A stretch of DNA of 64,000 nucleotides. It comes from Qiania dongpingensis (GTDB lineage: Bacteria; Bacillota; Clostridia; Lachnospirales; Lachnospiraceae). Positions 27,079-36,523 of this stretch are shown here, piece after piece. Under the pieces are notes generated by a model, which had not been told where the DNA came from, did no database searches, and saw nothing but the letters and a program-made list of their open reading frames with translations. Location of the stretch: contig NZ_CP060634.1 of the NCBI RefSeq assembly GCF_014337195.1, positions 1,674,001-1,738,000 of the forward strand, written 5' to 3'. Positions within the stretch are counted from its first letter, which is position 1. The number at the start of each line of letters is the position of its first letter. The position numbers were made by a program, and so were the translations under genes.

Positions 27079-28326
27079 TCAGATCTCAAAGCCCTTCATC
27101 CCCTCTGCCTGCCGTCCCTCTTTCAGAACTCTCCATTCCGCCCCCAGGCTCTCCGCCGCGGCTCTGCCCGCTTCTCCCGGTTCTTGGCCTTTTTCCCCTC
27201 TTCCAGATATTCTGTCGGTATCCCCCGTTTTTTTCATCTGAAAGATGCTGATGGAAGCAGCTTCTTTTTCTCCGCATAAAAAAACAGCCTCTTTTTCCGT
27301 AAGCCCTGTACAGAAATAAAGGATCCTGGATATATGTTCCTCTTCCAGACAGCCGGCTATCACATTCATGCTTTCAGCGCCTCTCCCCGATGAGAGGATT
27401 TCATGCAGCATCTGGTGAAACGCTTCTTCATCCTCTATTTTACGCACCAGGAATTGTCCTCCTGTCTCTGCTTCCTGCCACCATCCCACTCTGTGGCAGA
27501 TTCCCTTTTCCATCAGGAACCAGGATACAGAAGCAGCCGTCTCCACCAGGCTGTCCGCCAGGCCTCCCCCATCTGCCGTCCCGGCTAGGTCGAGCGCCAG
27601 CAGTATCCGGCTGCTCACCGGCAGACTCCCTTCTTTCATCATCAGCTCATCTCGTTTGCTGGAAAGCTTCCAGTGAATCCTGGAAATCCGGTCTCCTTCC
27701 CGATACTCCCGGATATCAAAAAGCTCAGACGAATCGTCTCCCGGCTTTTCCGCTGAATATTCGTCACTCTCCCAATCCCAGGCCGGCTGATCCCGCAAAT
27801 TCATCTGATAGGGCCGGATATCAGGCTTCACCGAAACCGCTGCGCATATCTCCGCGGCTTCCTTTATCGGAAACGCAAACAGCCAGAGATAATCGTATAG
27901 CTTTACCTGCCGGATTCTGCAGGTCAGATTTCCGCAGTATTCCGAAGAGACCGGAAAAGAAACGAGCTGTTTCTTTTTTTCCATGGCAAAAGCCAATGTT
28001 TTTGTTTCCTCCGTCCGCAGCAGCTCATTTTTCACCGACATCCTGACCCGGATGCGTTTTCCTCCCAGCCGTGAATTTCCGGTGAAATACATCCGGACAG
28101 CGAAGAGCTCCCGCTTTTTCACCGCATAGTTTCCGCTCCCTCCTTCTGCCCCCGCTTCCAGTCTCACTTGCACCCTGAGCCCAGAAAGGAGGGTCAGTAC
28201 AAGCGATAAAACAGGCAGAAAACAAAAAAATAATAGAAGATAAAAGGAGAGATAATCCACAAAGAAGATATGAAAGGCCAGCAAACCAACCAAGATTAAA
28301 CCATATTCCAAACGCTTAACGGCCAT
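27079..28326 (-). CDS. DUF58-domain membrane protein
   Basis: 415 residues with two N-terminal transmembrane helices and a central DUF58 domain, recognisable by the DIREYREGDRISRIHWKLSSKRDELMMKE-type segment (about residues 205-233), followed by a VWA-like part beginning ILLALDLAG. AGGAGGACCT lies before the ATG. DUF58 proteins accompany MoxR ATPases and TgpA-like proteins; the joint role in envelope protein processing is plausible but unproven here. Confidence 0.9.
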   Translation of the reverse strand: MAVKRLEYGLILVGLLAFHIFFVDYLSFYLLLFFCFLPVLSLVLTLLSGLRVQVRLEAGAEGGSGNYAVKKRELFAVRMYFTGNSRLGGKRIRVRMSVKNELLRTEETKTLAFAMEKKKQLVSFPVSSEYCGNLTCRIRQVKLYDYLWLFAFPIKEAAEICAAVSVKPDIRPYQMNLRDQPAWDWESDEYSAEKPGDDSSELFDIREYREGDRISRIHWKLSSKRDELMMKEGSLPVSSRILLALDLAGTADGGGLADSLVETAASVSWFLMEKGICHRVGWWQEAETGGQFLVRKIEDEEAFHQMLHEILSSGRGAESMNVIAGCLEEEHISRILYFCTGLTEKEAVFLCGEKEAASISIFQMKKTGDTDRISGRGEKGQEPGEAGRAAAESLGAEWRVLKEGRQAEGMKGFEI

Positions 28327-28340
28327 AGGTCCTCCTAATC

Positions 28341-29273
28341 CTAGATCAGTCTCGGAGCAGGCACTGTCTTAAGAATCTGTCCCAGAATCCCATGAGCCGT
28401 GGCGTTGTTCAGCCTGGCCTGGGGCCCCGTAACAAGGCGGTGCTCCAGCACATCGAAGAATACGGAGCGGACATCCGCCGGCACCACGTAATCACGCCCG
28501 GATATCCACGCCGACGCCCGGCTCATTTTAGCCAAAGCGATGGTCCCTCTGGGGCTGATGCCCGTCCTGACCATGACGTGGCTCCTGGTCGCCCCAGTCA
28601 GCCTGGCAATATATAGATAGATCTCATCCGCGATATAGACACTCTCCGCCTGCGCCTGCATCCGGAGTATCTCTGTTCCGGTCACAACCTGACAGACCTC
28701 CTCCAGCGGATTTCGCCCCTGTTTGGTCTTTAAAATAGTGACCTCCTCTTCCAGCGTCGGATATCCCATGGAAAGCCTCACCAAAAACCGGTCCATCTGT
28801 GATTCAGGAAGCAGCTGCGTCCCTGCCGAGCCAGCCGGGTTCTGTGTGGCGATCACCGTGTATGGCTTCGGTATTTCATGGGTCACGCCGTCTACCGTGA
28901 CCTTTCCTTCCTCCATCGCCTCAAGAAGAGCGCTCTGTGCCTTGGAGCTGGTGCGGTTTATCTCATCCGCCAGAAATAGATTGCAGAGGGCCGGCCCCGG
29001 CTGATATTCCAGCCGTCCCGCCGCCTGGTTGTAAATCGTAAAACCCACTACGTCCGCGGGCATCACCTCCGGTGTAAACTGAATCCTTTTATACTCCAGA
29101 TCCATGGCCCTGGAAAAAGCCAGAGCCATGGTCGTTTTGCCGACTCCGGGTCTGTCCTCCAGCAGAATATGACCTCCCGACAGGACTGCCATCAATACCT
29201 TTCCGATCACCACATCCTTGCCAATCACCGCTTTCTTTACCTCATTTATGATCGCCGCCGCTTTCTGATACAT
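28341..29273 (-). CDS. MoxR-family AAA+ ATPase
   Basis: 310 residues. Walker A DRPGVGKTTMA, Walker B LFLADEINR, sensor I ATQNPAGSAG and a C-terminal lid domain are visible. MoxR ATPases act as chaperones for VWA/DUF58 partner proteins. It is the first gene of the three-gene operon, with 14 bp to the DUF58 gene and 18 bp from that to the transglutaminase gene. The promoter upstream has an unusual 19-bp spacer with a palindrome. Confidence 0.95.
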   Translation of the reverse strand: MYQKAAAIINEVKKAVIGKDVVIGKVLMAVLSGGHILLEDRPGVGKTTMALAFSRAMDLEYKRIQFTPEVMPADVVGFTIYNQAAGRLEYQPGPALCNLFLADEINRTSSKAQSALLEAMEEGKVTVDGVTHEIPKPYTVIATQNPAGSAGTQLLPESQMDRFLVRLSMGYPTLEEEVTILKTKQGRNPLEEVCQVVTGTEILRMQAQAESVYIADEIYLYIARLTGATRSHVMVRTGISPRGTIALAKMSRASAWISGRDYVVPADVRSVFFDVLEHRLVTGPQARLNNATAHGILGQILKTVPAPRLI

Positions 29274-29324
29274 GGTCTATTCTCCTCGCACCGTACATAC
29301 CTGTAATTTCTGTTCATGGTTTCC

Positions 29325-29355
29325 ATTATATCGTACTGGAGCCGGCTCCAGTCAA
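29325..29355 (-). promoter_or_regulatory. Promoter of the moxR operon with MerR-type geometry
   Basis: Minus-strand TTGACT (29350-29355) and TATAAT (29325-29330) are 19 bp apart. The 16-bp perfect palindrome CTGGAGCCGGCTCCAG (29336-29351) occupies most of the spacer and touches the -35 box. Long spacers carrying a dyad are the hallmark of MerR-family activated promoters. No MerR gene lies in the window, so the regulator is unknown, and another dimeric regulator is possible. Confidence 0.6.
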
Positions 29356-29416
29356 GGGATATGACTCCAAAAATTCTTAATCCTTTCTGAATATCTCTGC
29401 GTTCCCGGAAAAAAGC

Positions 29417-29445
29417 TTGTGTTTCGTCCCCGCCGGGGCTATACT
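29417..29445 (+). promoter_or_regulatory. Candidate promoter of the alkyltransferase gene
   Basis: TTGTGT (29417-29422), a 17-bp spacer and TATACT (29440-29445), about 35 bp upstream of the start codon. The spacer contains CCCCGCCGGGG, a small inverted repeat. Confidence 0.55.
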
Positions 29446-29479
29446 ACAAAAAATGGGACTGTGTCATAAGGAGGGTATT

Positions 29480-30022
29480 ATGTACTATTCGACAACGTAT
29501 CCGTCTCCGGTGGGAGTGATCACTCTGGCATGTGACAATGATGGAAGCCACTTGGCCGGTTTGTGGATAGAGGGCCAAAAATATCACGGAGGCGCCATCC
29601 AAGCCATGGAGGAAGGGGACGGCATGCCGGTCTTTGAATCAGCCAAAAGATGGCTGGACCGATACTTTGCCGGCGAAGAACCGGTTATTTCTGAATTGCC
29701 GCTGGCCCCCGTCGGCAGTGAATTCCGCCAGGTCGTATGGAATATTTTATGTGAAATTCCGTATGGAGAAGTGGTCTCCTATGGGGAAATCGCAAGAAAG
29801 ACGGCAGAAAAAATGGGCAAAAAAAGGATGTCCGGACAGGCGGTAGGCGGCGCGGTCGGACATAATCCAATCTCAATCATCATTCCCTGCCACCGGGTCG
29901 TTGGTTCAAACGGAAGCCTGACCGGATACGCCGGCGGCATCCAGACGAAAATAAAGCTGCTCCAGCTGGAAGGAGCAGATACCTCCCGCCTGTTTGTGCC
30001 CAAAAAAGGAACCGCTTTATAG
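29480..30022 (+). CDS. ogt: Methylated-DNA--protein-cysteine methyltransferase
   Basis: Transfers the alkyl group from O6-alkylguanine in DNA to its own cysteine, a one-use repair protein. 180 residues from the ATG at 29480, chosen for AAGGAGGG seven bases upstream. The active site IPCHRVVGSNGSLTGYAGG has the acceptor at Cys137, and the preceding GQAVGGAVGHNPISIIIPCH is characteristic. Single-gene transcription unit with its stop codon inside a terminator hairpin. Confidence 0.96.
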   Translation: MYYSTTYPSPVGVITLACDNDGSHLAGLWIEGQKYHGGAIQAMEEGDGMPVFESAKRWLDRYFAGEEPVISELPLAPVGSEFRQVVWNILCEIPYGEVVSYGEIARKTAEKMGKKRMSGQAVGGAVGHNPISIIIPCHRVVGSNGSLTGYAGGIQTKIKLLQLEGADTSRLFVPKKGTAL

Positions 30023-30036
30023 AAAAGCGGTTCCTT
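30007..30036 (+). terminator. Terminator hairpin overlapping the alkyltransferase stop codon
   Basis: GGAACCGCTTT pairs with AAAGCGGTTCC around a short loop, preceded by six A and followed by TTACGTTTC. It separates two convergent genes. Confidence 0.75.
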
Positions 30037-30048
30037 ACGTTTCTATAT

Positions 30049-31104
30049 CTATATCAATACCACCGGTTTGATTAAATCTGCCGGTTTGTCCTTCATTAAA
30101 AGCAAGGCTTCCTCCAAATGTTCAAAACCTTGGAAATGATGGGTGAGCAGCCGGCTGGTATCCAGGCGTCCCGTTTCCAGAAGAGACGCCAGTTTCTCCA
30201 TTCTGAGACGGCCTCCCGGCATCAGCCCGCCTGCGATGGTCTTATGGCCCATGCCCACTCCCCATTCTACTCTCGGGATCTTCACATATGCCCCGTCTCC
30301 AAGATAGTTGACGTTTCCGATCCGTCCGCCCGGCTTAAGGATAGCGACCGCCTGGGCAAAGGTGTCCACATCCCCTCCGGCGATCACAACCTTATCCACC
30401 CCTTTTCCGTTGGTCTTTTCCATAATCTGTTTCACGATGTCGCCTTCTCTGTAATTGATGATATCCGTCGCGCCGTATTCCTTCGCCGCCTGAATGCAGT
30501 TTTTCCTGGAGCCTACAGCGAGAAGATGAGAAGCTCCTCTTAAAGAAGCGCCGGCTACCGCCATGAGGCCCACAGGCCCGATGCCAATCACACAGACCGT
30601 GTCTCCATACTGAACATCTGCCAGCTCCACGCCGTGAAATCCGGTGGGCACCATGTCACAGAGCATTACTGCATCCTCCGCCTTTACTCCTTCCGGAAGG
30701 CGAGCCAAATTCGCATCCGCCTCATTCACATGAAAATATTCCGCGAAGACGCCGTCCTTAAAATTTGAAAACTTCCAGCCAGCCAGCATTCCTCCCGAAT
30801 GCATGGAAAATCCGGCCTGAGCTTCCAGAGAGCCCCAATCCGGCGTAATGGCCGGCACGATCACCTTATCTCCCGCTTTAAAGTCCTTTACCATCCCGCC
30901 GGTCTCCACGACCTCTCCCACGGCTTCATGGCCCAGTATCATATCTGTCCGCTCCCCAATCGCGCCTTCCCAGACTGTGTGTATATCGGAAGTACACGGA
31001 GAAAGAGCGATAGGCTTTACGATGGCATCCAGCGGCCCGCATTCCGGCACATTCTTTGTTATCCATCCCGTCATCCCTATTCCCAGCATTGCATAACCTT
31101 TCAT
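30049..31104 (-). CDS. Zinc-dependent secondary alcohol dehydrogenase (NADP-type)
   Basis: 351 residues, colinear with the Thermoanaerobacter brockii secondary alcohol dehydrogenase: the N-terminus MKGYAMLGIGMTGWI and the end KDKPADLIKPVVLI match that family closely. Catalytic zinc ligands are Cys37, His59 and the Asp of LCDMVPTGFHG; Glu60 is also present. GIGPVGLMAVAGA binds the cofactor, and GSR followed later by a conserved Tyr fits NADP(H) preference. Expected reaction: interconversion of secondary alcohols and ketones or short aldehydes in fermentation. Single gene on the minus strand. Confidence 0.93.
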   Translation of the reverse strand: MKGYAMLGIGMTGWITKNVPECGPLDAIVKPIALSPCTSDIHTVWEGAIGERTDMILGHEAVGEVVETGGMVKDFKAGDKVIVPAITPDWGSLEAQAGFSMHSGGMLAGWKFSNFKDGVFAEYFHVNEADANLARLPEGVKAEDAVMLCDMVPTGFHGVELADVQYGDTVCVIGIGPVGLMAVAGASLRGASHLLAVGSRKNCIQAAKEYGATDIINYREGDIVKQIMEKTNGKGVDKVVIAGGDVDTFAQAVAILKPGGRIGNVNYLGDGAYVKIPRVEWGVGMGHKTIAGGLMPGGRLRMEKLASLLETGRLDTSRLLTHHFQGFEHLEEALLLMKDKPADLIKPVVLI

Positions 31105-31171
31105 TTACATGCTCCTTTCCAGATTCTGTTTATTACTCTTAAATAGTTTGACCGGAAAAGAACAAATCATA

Positions 31172-31201
31172 CAAAAAAGGATACGGGTATTGCCCGTATC
31201 C
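31172..31201 (-). terminator. Rho-independent terminator of the hydratase gene
   Basis: On the minus strand GGATACGGG pairs with CCCGTATCC (31179-31187 with 31193-31201), followed by TTTTTTG. It lies 17 bp beyond the hydratase stop codon. Confidence 0.9.
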
Positions 31202-31217
31202 TCCATTTTGTTATCCT

Positions 31218-33509
31218 TTATTTCGATGCTCTGTAATAATTGATCAGACATCCGTCCAGGATGATCTGGCGTTCGTCGTCAGTCAGCTCGCCAAGCTTCA
31301 GTTCAAATTCTTTCATGCCTCTGCCTGTTATATAAGCCGTGACGCGGTCTTTTTTCTGCAGCACCGCTTCCCGGATGCCCGGCACAAAGATCCAGTCTCC
31401 GTTTTGGAAAGGCAGTCCCTCTCCCTCTATTAAGAACGGAAGCATCCCCCAGTTGATCAGATTGGAGCGATACCGCTTTGTCGCGTACCCGTTGGCAATA
31501 TTCGCCCAGCCCCCCAGCACCTTCTGGCAGGACGCCGCCTGTTCTCTGGCGGATCCGTCCCCCGGCTTTACCGCAAAGATCGTGCTGCCGATTCCTGTAT
31601 TATTCTGATCCGCTTCCTTAAATTCAGACCGGACCGCTTTCATGGCCTCTTTAACCTCCGCTGACGCTTCACAGGGATCCGCACCATTCATCCTGGCCTT
31701 TTCCGCCGCCTGTACCGCCTTAGCTCTGCCCACATACTCCGGATCCTTCCTGGATAATGTGAACTCCGCCAGTCCCAGGGGATTGGAACGATAAGAAGAT
31801 GTCTCCCCGGAAGGAATCAGTTCATCGGTGGTCGTGACCGGATCATGAATCTCCGACACTACCTTCAGCAGGAGATTATCCGTCAGAGCCGCCATGGCGG
31901 GCCAGTCTTTGATATTCGGCCCAAACTGGATCTCTACAGAGGGGTCCGCGATTCCTTTGCTGTCAAATACCCGGTTCTCATAGATTTCTTTATCAAAAAA
32001 GTATTTGGGTTTTGAATAGTTTACATCCATGTCAGTCGCAGGCGTCAGACGGCCCTTATTGACGGCCGTTGCCGCGATGGAACGCGCGTCCATCAATGCC
32101 ACCGACGCAATCTGTCCGCTCTGTAGCTTGGAGCCCTCGCGGTTGGGGAAATTCCTGGTGGAGTGGCGGATACTGAAGGCTTGATTGGCCGGAGTATCAC
32201 CTGCTCCGAAGCAGGGTCCGCAGAATGCCGTCTTCATGACAGCGCCTGTCTGAAGGAGTCTGGCTGCCGCGCCGTTTTTGATCAGTTCCATATAGATCGG
32301 CATACTGGCCGGATATACGCTCAGCGTAAATGCGTCATTTCCAATGCTCGCACCGTCCAAAATGTCCGCCGCGTCGCAGATATTCTCAAATCCTCCGCCG
32401 GCACATCCGGCGATGATCCCCTGATCCACATAAAACTTCCCGTTCTTTACCTTATCCTTAAGCGTGAAGTCCACGGCGCCTCCCAGGCTCACCCTGGCCC
32501 TCTCTTCCACATCCGCCAGAACGTCAGTCAGATCGGCGTTTACCTCTTCAATGGTATACGTATTGCTGGGATGGAACGGCATGGCTATCATCGGCTTCAC
32601 CGAACTGAGGTCCACCTTGACGATCCCGTCATAGTAGGCCACTTTCCCAGGCGCAAGTTCCTTAAACTCCTCAGAACGTCCGTGGATCTCATAAAACTCC
32701 TTGATCTTATCATCCGTTGTCCAAATGGAGGAAAGGCATGTGGTCTCAGTGGTCATGACATCCACGCCGATACGGAAATCAGCGCTCAGTCCCGCAACTC
32801 CGGGTCCTATAAATTCCATTACTTTATTGTTGACATATCCGTTGGCGAATACTGCCCCGATGATGGCCAACGCCACATCCTGAGGGCCCACTCCCTTTTC
32901 CGGCTTTCCTTCCAGATAAATGCCGATCACACCGGGCATATTGATATCATACGTTTTATCCAAAAGCTGTTTCACCAGCTCCGGACCGCCCTCCCCCATG
33001 GCCATGGTTCCCAGCGCCCCATATCGGGTATGGCTGTCGGAGCCCAGTATCATCCTGCCGCAGCCAGCGAGCATCTCTCTTGCAAATTGATGGATGACCG
33101 CCTGATGGGGAGGCACATATACCCCGCCATATTTTTTCGCGCAGGTCAGGCCAAACATGTGATCGTCTTCATTGATGGTCCCGCCCACAGCGCACAGGCT
33201 GTTGTGGCAGTTGGTAAGTACATACGGCACCGGAAATTTTTCCAGACCGCTGGCCCGCGCCGTCTGGATGATCCCTACAAATGTGATGTCGTGGGATGTC
33301 AGCTTATCAAATTTTATCTTTAATTTCTCCATACTGCCGGAGGTATTATGCGCTTCCAGAATCCCATATGCCATTGTATTCCGGACCGCCTCCTTTTTAT
33401 CGGGGCATTTCCCCAGGCGGGCGCTCAGCCGTGCCGCACAGTTTATATCATCTTCAATCAGCTCCGTACCGTCAATGAGGTAGGCGCCGTGTTTCCATAA
33501 AGTAACCAT
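31218..33509 (-). CDS. Aconitase-superfamily hydratase (YbhJ-like)
   Basis: 763 residues. The start MVTLWKHGAYLIDGTELIED and overall length match the YbhJ-type hydratases of the aconitase superfamily rather than housekeeping aconitase. Possible iron-sulfur ligands are visible in GIIAGCAGGGFENIC and TAFCGPCFGAGDTPANQ, and the substrate loop as LGSDSHTRYGALGTMAMGEGG. AGGAGG precedes the ATG. The substrate of this group has not been settled. It is monocistronic, with a good terminator. Confidence 0.88.
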   Translation of the reverse strand: MVTLWKHGAYLIDGTELIEDDINCAARLSARLGKCPDKKEAVRNTMAYGILEAHNTSGSMEKLKIKFDKLTSHDITFVGIIQTARASGLEKFPVPYVLTNCHNSLCAVGGTINEDDHMFGLTCAKKYGGVYVPPHQAVIHQFAREMLAGCGRMILGSDSHTRYGALGTMAMGEGGPELVKQLLDKTYDINMPGVIGIYLEGKPEKGVGPQDVALAIIGAVFANGYVNNKVMEFIGPGVAGLSADFRIGVDVMTTETTCLSSIWTTDDKIKEFYEIHGRSEEFKELAPGKVAYYDGIVKVDLSSVKPMIAMPFHPSNTYTIEEVNADLTDVLADVEERARVSLGGAVDFTLKDKVKNGKFYVDQGIIAGCAGGGFENICDAADILDGASIGNDAFTLSVYPASMPIYMELIKNGAAARLLQTGAVMKTAFCGPCFGAGDTPANQAFSIRHSTRNFPNREGSKLQSGQIASVALMDARSIAATAVNKGRLTPATDMDVNYSKPKYFFDKEIYENRVFDSKGIADPSVEIQFGPNIKDWPAMAALTDNLLLKVVSEIHDPVTTTDELIPSGETSSYRSNPLGLAEFTLSRKDPEYVGRAKAVQAAEKARMNGADPCEASAEVKEAMKAVRSEFKEADQNNTGIGSTIFAVKPGDGSAREQAASCQKVLGGWANIANGYATKRYRSNLINWGMLPFLIEGEGLPFQNGDWIFVPGIREAVLQKKDRVTAYITGRGMKEFELKLGELTDDERQIILDGCLINYYRASK

Positions 33510-33584
33510 GGTTCATCCTCCTTACTCGCTGTCTTTCTCCCCCATTATCACGGAATTTCCACTTCAAGTCAAGTGTAATCGTCT

Positions 33585-36494
33585 TCAGTGCCTGGTGAAT
33601 TCCTCTTCTTTTAAAAGGCCGCTCTTTCGCAGTTCCTCCAACGCTTCCTTTACCAGCGCCTCTTCCGCCTCCTTTTCAGCTTCCGAACTTTTTCCTATCA
33701 TTTCCTCCGGGATTTCAGCCGTCCCCGTCTCCTGGGACGGCGTGTCCTTAATCTGTTCATTTTCCTCTGTTTCTTCTTCCGGAAGGTTCTCTGCCTGTTT
33801 CTGGCTCCTTCCGCGAATCTTTCTTTTAAGCCTTAGCTTTCCCGCCTTTACTTCCGAACGAGCTCCTCCGGCGGCCTCTCCGTCCGCCCCACATTCATCG
33901 CCTGCTGCCGGAAGCTGATCCTCTTCCCCATCTTCTTCAGCCAGAACCTCTTCCTCCGGCTCCTCTTCTGAAATCTCAAACTGCACCGTCGCCTGGAACA
34001 GATCCCCGTTCAGGTAAATCTCAAAGATACCTCCCTGAACCTCTGTGAGGCTTTTGGCAATGGAAAGACCTAAACCGCTGCCTTCCGTGGTCCGGGACGC
34101 GTCCCCTCTTGTAAAACGTTCCGTGAGCTCCTCCGCAGTGATGTTCAGCGGCGACTCCGAAATGTTCTTTATCGTAAAGCAGGCAAAACCATCCTGCTCC
34201 TCAACGCTCACATATACTCTGGTATGGGGCATCGCATACTTCTTTGTATTCTGAAACAGATTCTCTAAAATCCTCCACAGTCTCCGCCCATCGGCAATCA
34301 CATGGACAGAATGCTCTGGAAGCATGACAACAGGAATCAGCTCTCTCTCTTCAAACTTCTCGGAAAACTCTCCGCAGGCCTGCTTTACCAGCTCCACGAA
34401 GTTGATTCTCTCCATCTGCAGGCTGATATTTCCGGAGCTGGCCCTGGACGCTTCCACCAAATCCTCCGTGAGGTTCTTAAGTCTCTGGGATTTCTGCTCC
34501 AGCACTTCCAGGTACCGTTTCACCGTCTCATTCTCGATGTTCTCCCGTTTCATCAGATCCACATAATTGATTATGGAGGTCAGTGGCGTCTTAATGTCAT
34601 GGGACACATTCGTGATCAGATCCGCCTTCATGCGCTCGCTCTGAACCGCAGTGCTCACCGCGTCCTGAAGTCCCGCCCCGATATGATTGATACAGTTCAC
34701 CAGCTTCTTGTCGTCTGCGAACATTCCATCATCATCAATGACGTATTCCAGATCCCCGGCGGAAATCATCTCCACGCCTTCCAGAATCTTCTTTCTCTTT
34801 ATCACCGCCCAGAGGATAATGCCGGCTGCCGTCAGCTGTACTCCCACGAACACGATGATTCCCAGCATATACAAAAACAAGGAGCCCCAGAACCGGTTGA
34901 TCGTAATGAACATGCACAGCGGAATCGTTACAACCCAGTATACAAATATGACCGCCGCCGCTTTCCCGCTGGTCGGCCAGTTCCTCACCATGGCCATAAT
35001 CCAGCTTCCCAGTTTCACGAACAATTTCCGGAGCAGGCTGTTTTTCCACAGCACTCCCGCTTTCAGCCTCTTTACCAGGCTGAAAAAGCCTATCAGCGCA
35101 ATGATGGCGGAGACAATGACAGAAATCACCTGCATGACCGTATAGATCAGGCTGGAGGTAAAGAAATTTTTGGCAAAAAAGTCCGCCAGAAACGCACAAA
35201 GGACAATAAAGACAAGTATTCCGCCCAAGATCGTGACCGCGGCCGGTTCCGTGGCCCACCGGTCAAACTTATCCAACCAGATCTCATCATAGTCCTCTCT
35301 GTGGCCCACCGACGCCAGCAGATAAATAAACGCCAGTATGCTTCCCAGCATACCTATGACGATCGCCGGCAGAGACGCCATCAGGATAGGGCGGCACTGG
35401 CGGAATCCATCGGATATCTGTTTATATTCATCCTGTACAAGATACCGGGTATCCAGCCCTACGGTAAAGGATGCGCCGGAATCCACCCCTACCAGAGTCG
35501 ACGCCATATCATCCAGATTCCAATATTTAATATCCGTTTTGGTAAAATTACTCCGGATTCTGTGAGTGCTGTTATCATAGGAAATATACTTTTCCAGTCC
35601 TCGGATGGTCTCTTCCCTCATGGAGGAATCATTTGTCTCCATAAGGCCGGAACTCGTTTCATATACGATATAGCGGAGGTTGGTCTCTTCTCCATCCAGG
35701 CGGTTTTTCAGATCATAATAATTGCCCAGAAGCTGCTCGCCCCTGTCATACAGGGACTGCAGGTCCACGGTTTCATTTACCTCCTTCTGCTGCATATAGT
35801 CATGAACCAGTTCGCACCTCTGCCCCTCATAGATCAGAATCTCCGCAGAGCTCACCAGCTCTACCCGAACCGGCCACGTACTTTGTTTATATTTATCTTC
35901 CCAGTTATTTTCTTTGATAATGGCTTCTTTTCCTTCATCGGAAATATCAAACCAGTCTCCGGGATCCGTTTCATAGGTCGTCCCATAAAGCTCTGCGAAC
36001 TGGTTCAGATAATCGGACCGCTCTGCGCCAGACCAGGTATTCTCCTCCAGGTTCTGGTATCCGTCAGTTGTTTCCGAACCTTCCTCACCCACGGAATAGG
36101 AACGTATCTTCACCGATTCAGTGGCGCTGGCGCCGTTCCCTTCCAAAACCCGGTTGATCCTGTCCAGATCCTCCAGGCACAGATTATACTGGGTGCCATT
36201 AATGCTGACCACGTAAAGAGGCGCCGTCCGGTTGAGCTCATCCTCATCTCCAAACAGGCGCGCCAGAACCACATATTGAAAAATGGCTTCCGTATCGTCC
36301 AGAATCTTCCGCTCCAGGGTTTCTGTGTCTTCGAACCTGCCGTTTTTCAAAAGCTCTGTTTTGCTGTATAGAAAATTCCCGAAGTTATTCACATAGTAAA
36401 GGCCCAGGCCGCCGGCCAGCGTAATGCTTATGAATAAGATAAACAAAAACAATGCCCACACTTTCTTTTTCCGCGTATATTTCCTGATCTTCAC
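33585..36494 (-). CDS. Large multi-pass sensor histidine kinase
   Basis: 969 residues, much longer than a typical kinase. One N-terminal transmembrane helix (about residues 13-33) is followed by an extracytoplasmic region of about 330 residues. Five or six further helices lie between about 375 and 565, and then come a linker, the H-box TNVSHDIKTPLTSIINY, the N-box ENLFQNTKKYA and the G2 box EGSGLGLSIAKSL. The last 130 residues form a Glu/Lys-rich tail of unknown role. The response regulator gene lies 29 bp upstream. Signal unknown; the size of the sensor part suggests an envelope stimulus. Confidence 0.93.
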   Translation of the reverse strand: MKIRKYTRKKKVWALFLFILFISITLAGGLGLYYVNNFGNFLYSKTELLKNGRFEDTETLERKILDDTEAIFQYVVLARLFGDEDELNRTAPLYVVSINGTQYNLCLEDLDRINRVLEGNGASATESVKIRSYSVGEEGSETTDGYQNLEENTWSGAERSDYLNQFAELYGTTYETDPGDWFDISDEGKEAIIKENNWEDKYKQSTWPVRVELVSSAEILIYEGQRCELVHDYMQQKEVNETVDLQSLYDRGEQLLGNYYDLKNRLDGEETNLRYIVYETSSGLMETNDSSMREETIRGLEKYISYDNSTHRIRSNFTKTDIKYWNLDDMASTLVGVDSGASFTVGLDTRYLVQDEYKQISDGFRQCRPILMASLPAIVIGMLGSILAFIYLLASVGHREDYDEIWLDKFDRWATEPAAVTILGGILVFIVLCAFLADFFAKNFFTSSLIYTVMQVISVIVSAIIALIGFFSLVKRLKAGVLWKNSLLRKLFVKLGSWIMAMVRNWPTSGKAAAVIFVYWVVTIPLCMFITINRFWGSLFLYMLGIIVFVGVQLTAAGIILWAVIKRKKILEGVEMISAGDLEYVIDDDGMFADDKKLVNCINHIGAGLQDAVSTAVQSERMKADLITNVSHDIKTPLTSIINYVDLMKRENIENETVKRYLEVLEQKSQRLKNLTEDLVEASRASSGNISLQMERINFVELVKQACGEFSEKFEERELIPVVMLPEHSVHVIADGRRLWRILENLFQNTKKYAMPHTRVYVSVEEQDGFACFTIKNISESPLNITAEELTERFTRGDASRTTEGSGLGLSIAKSLTEVQGGIFEIYLNGDLFQATVQFEISEEEPEEEVLAEEDGEEDQLPAAGDECGADGEAAGGARSEVKAGKLRLKRKIRGRSQKQAENLPEEETEENEQIKDTPSQETGTAEIPEEMIGKSSEAEKEAEEALVKEALEELRKSGLLKEEEFTRH

Positions 36495-36523
36495 GGCGGA
36501 CCTCCTCCTGAATTTCCCGTCTG

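Noticed and set aside
34302..36371. 689-codon plus-strand ORF opposite the large histidine kinase
   Set aside because: It is a shadow frame; the minus strand encodes clear kinase motifs, and the plus-strand product is His/Gln-rich without any recognisable domain.
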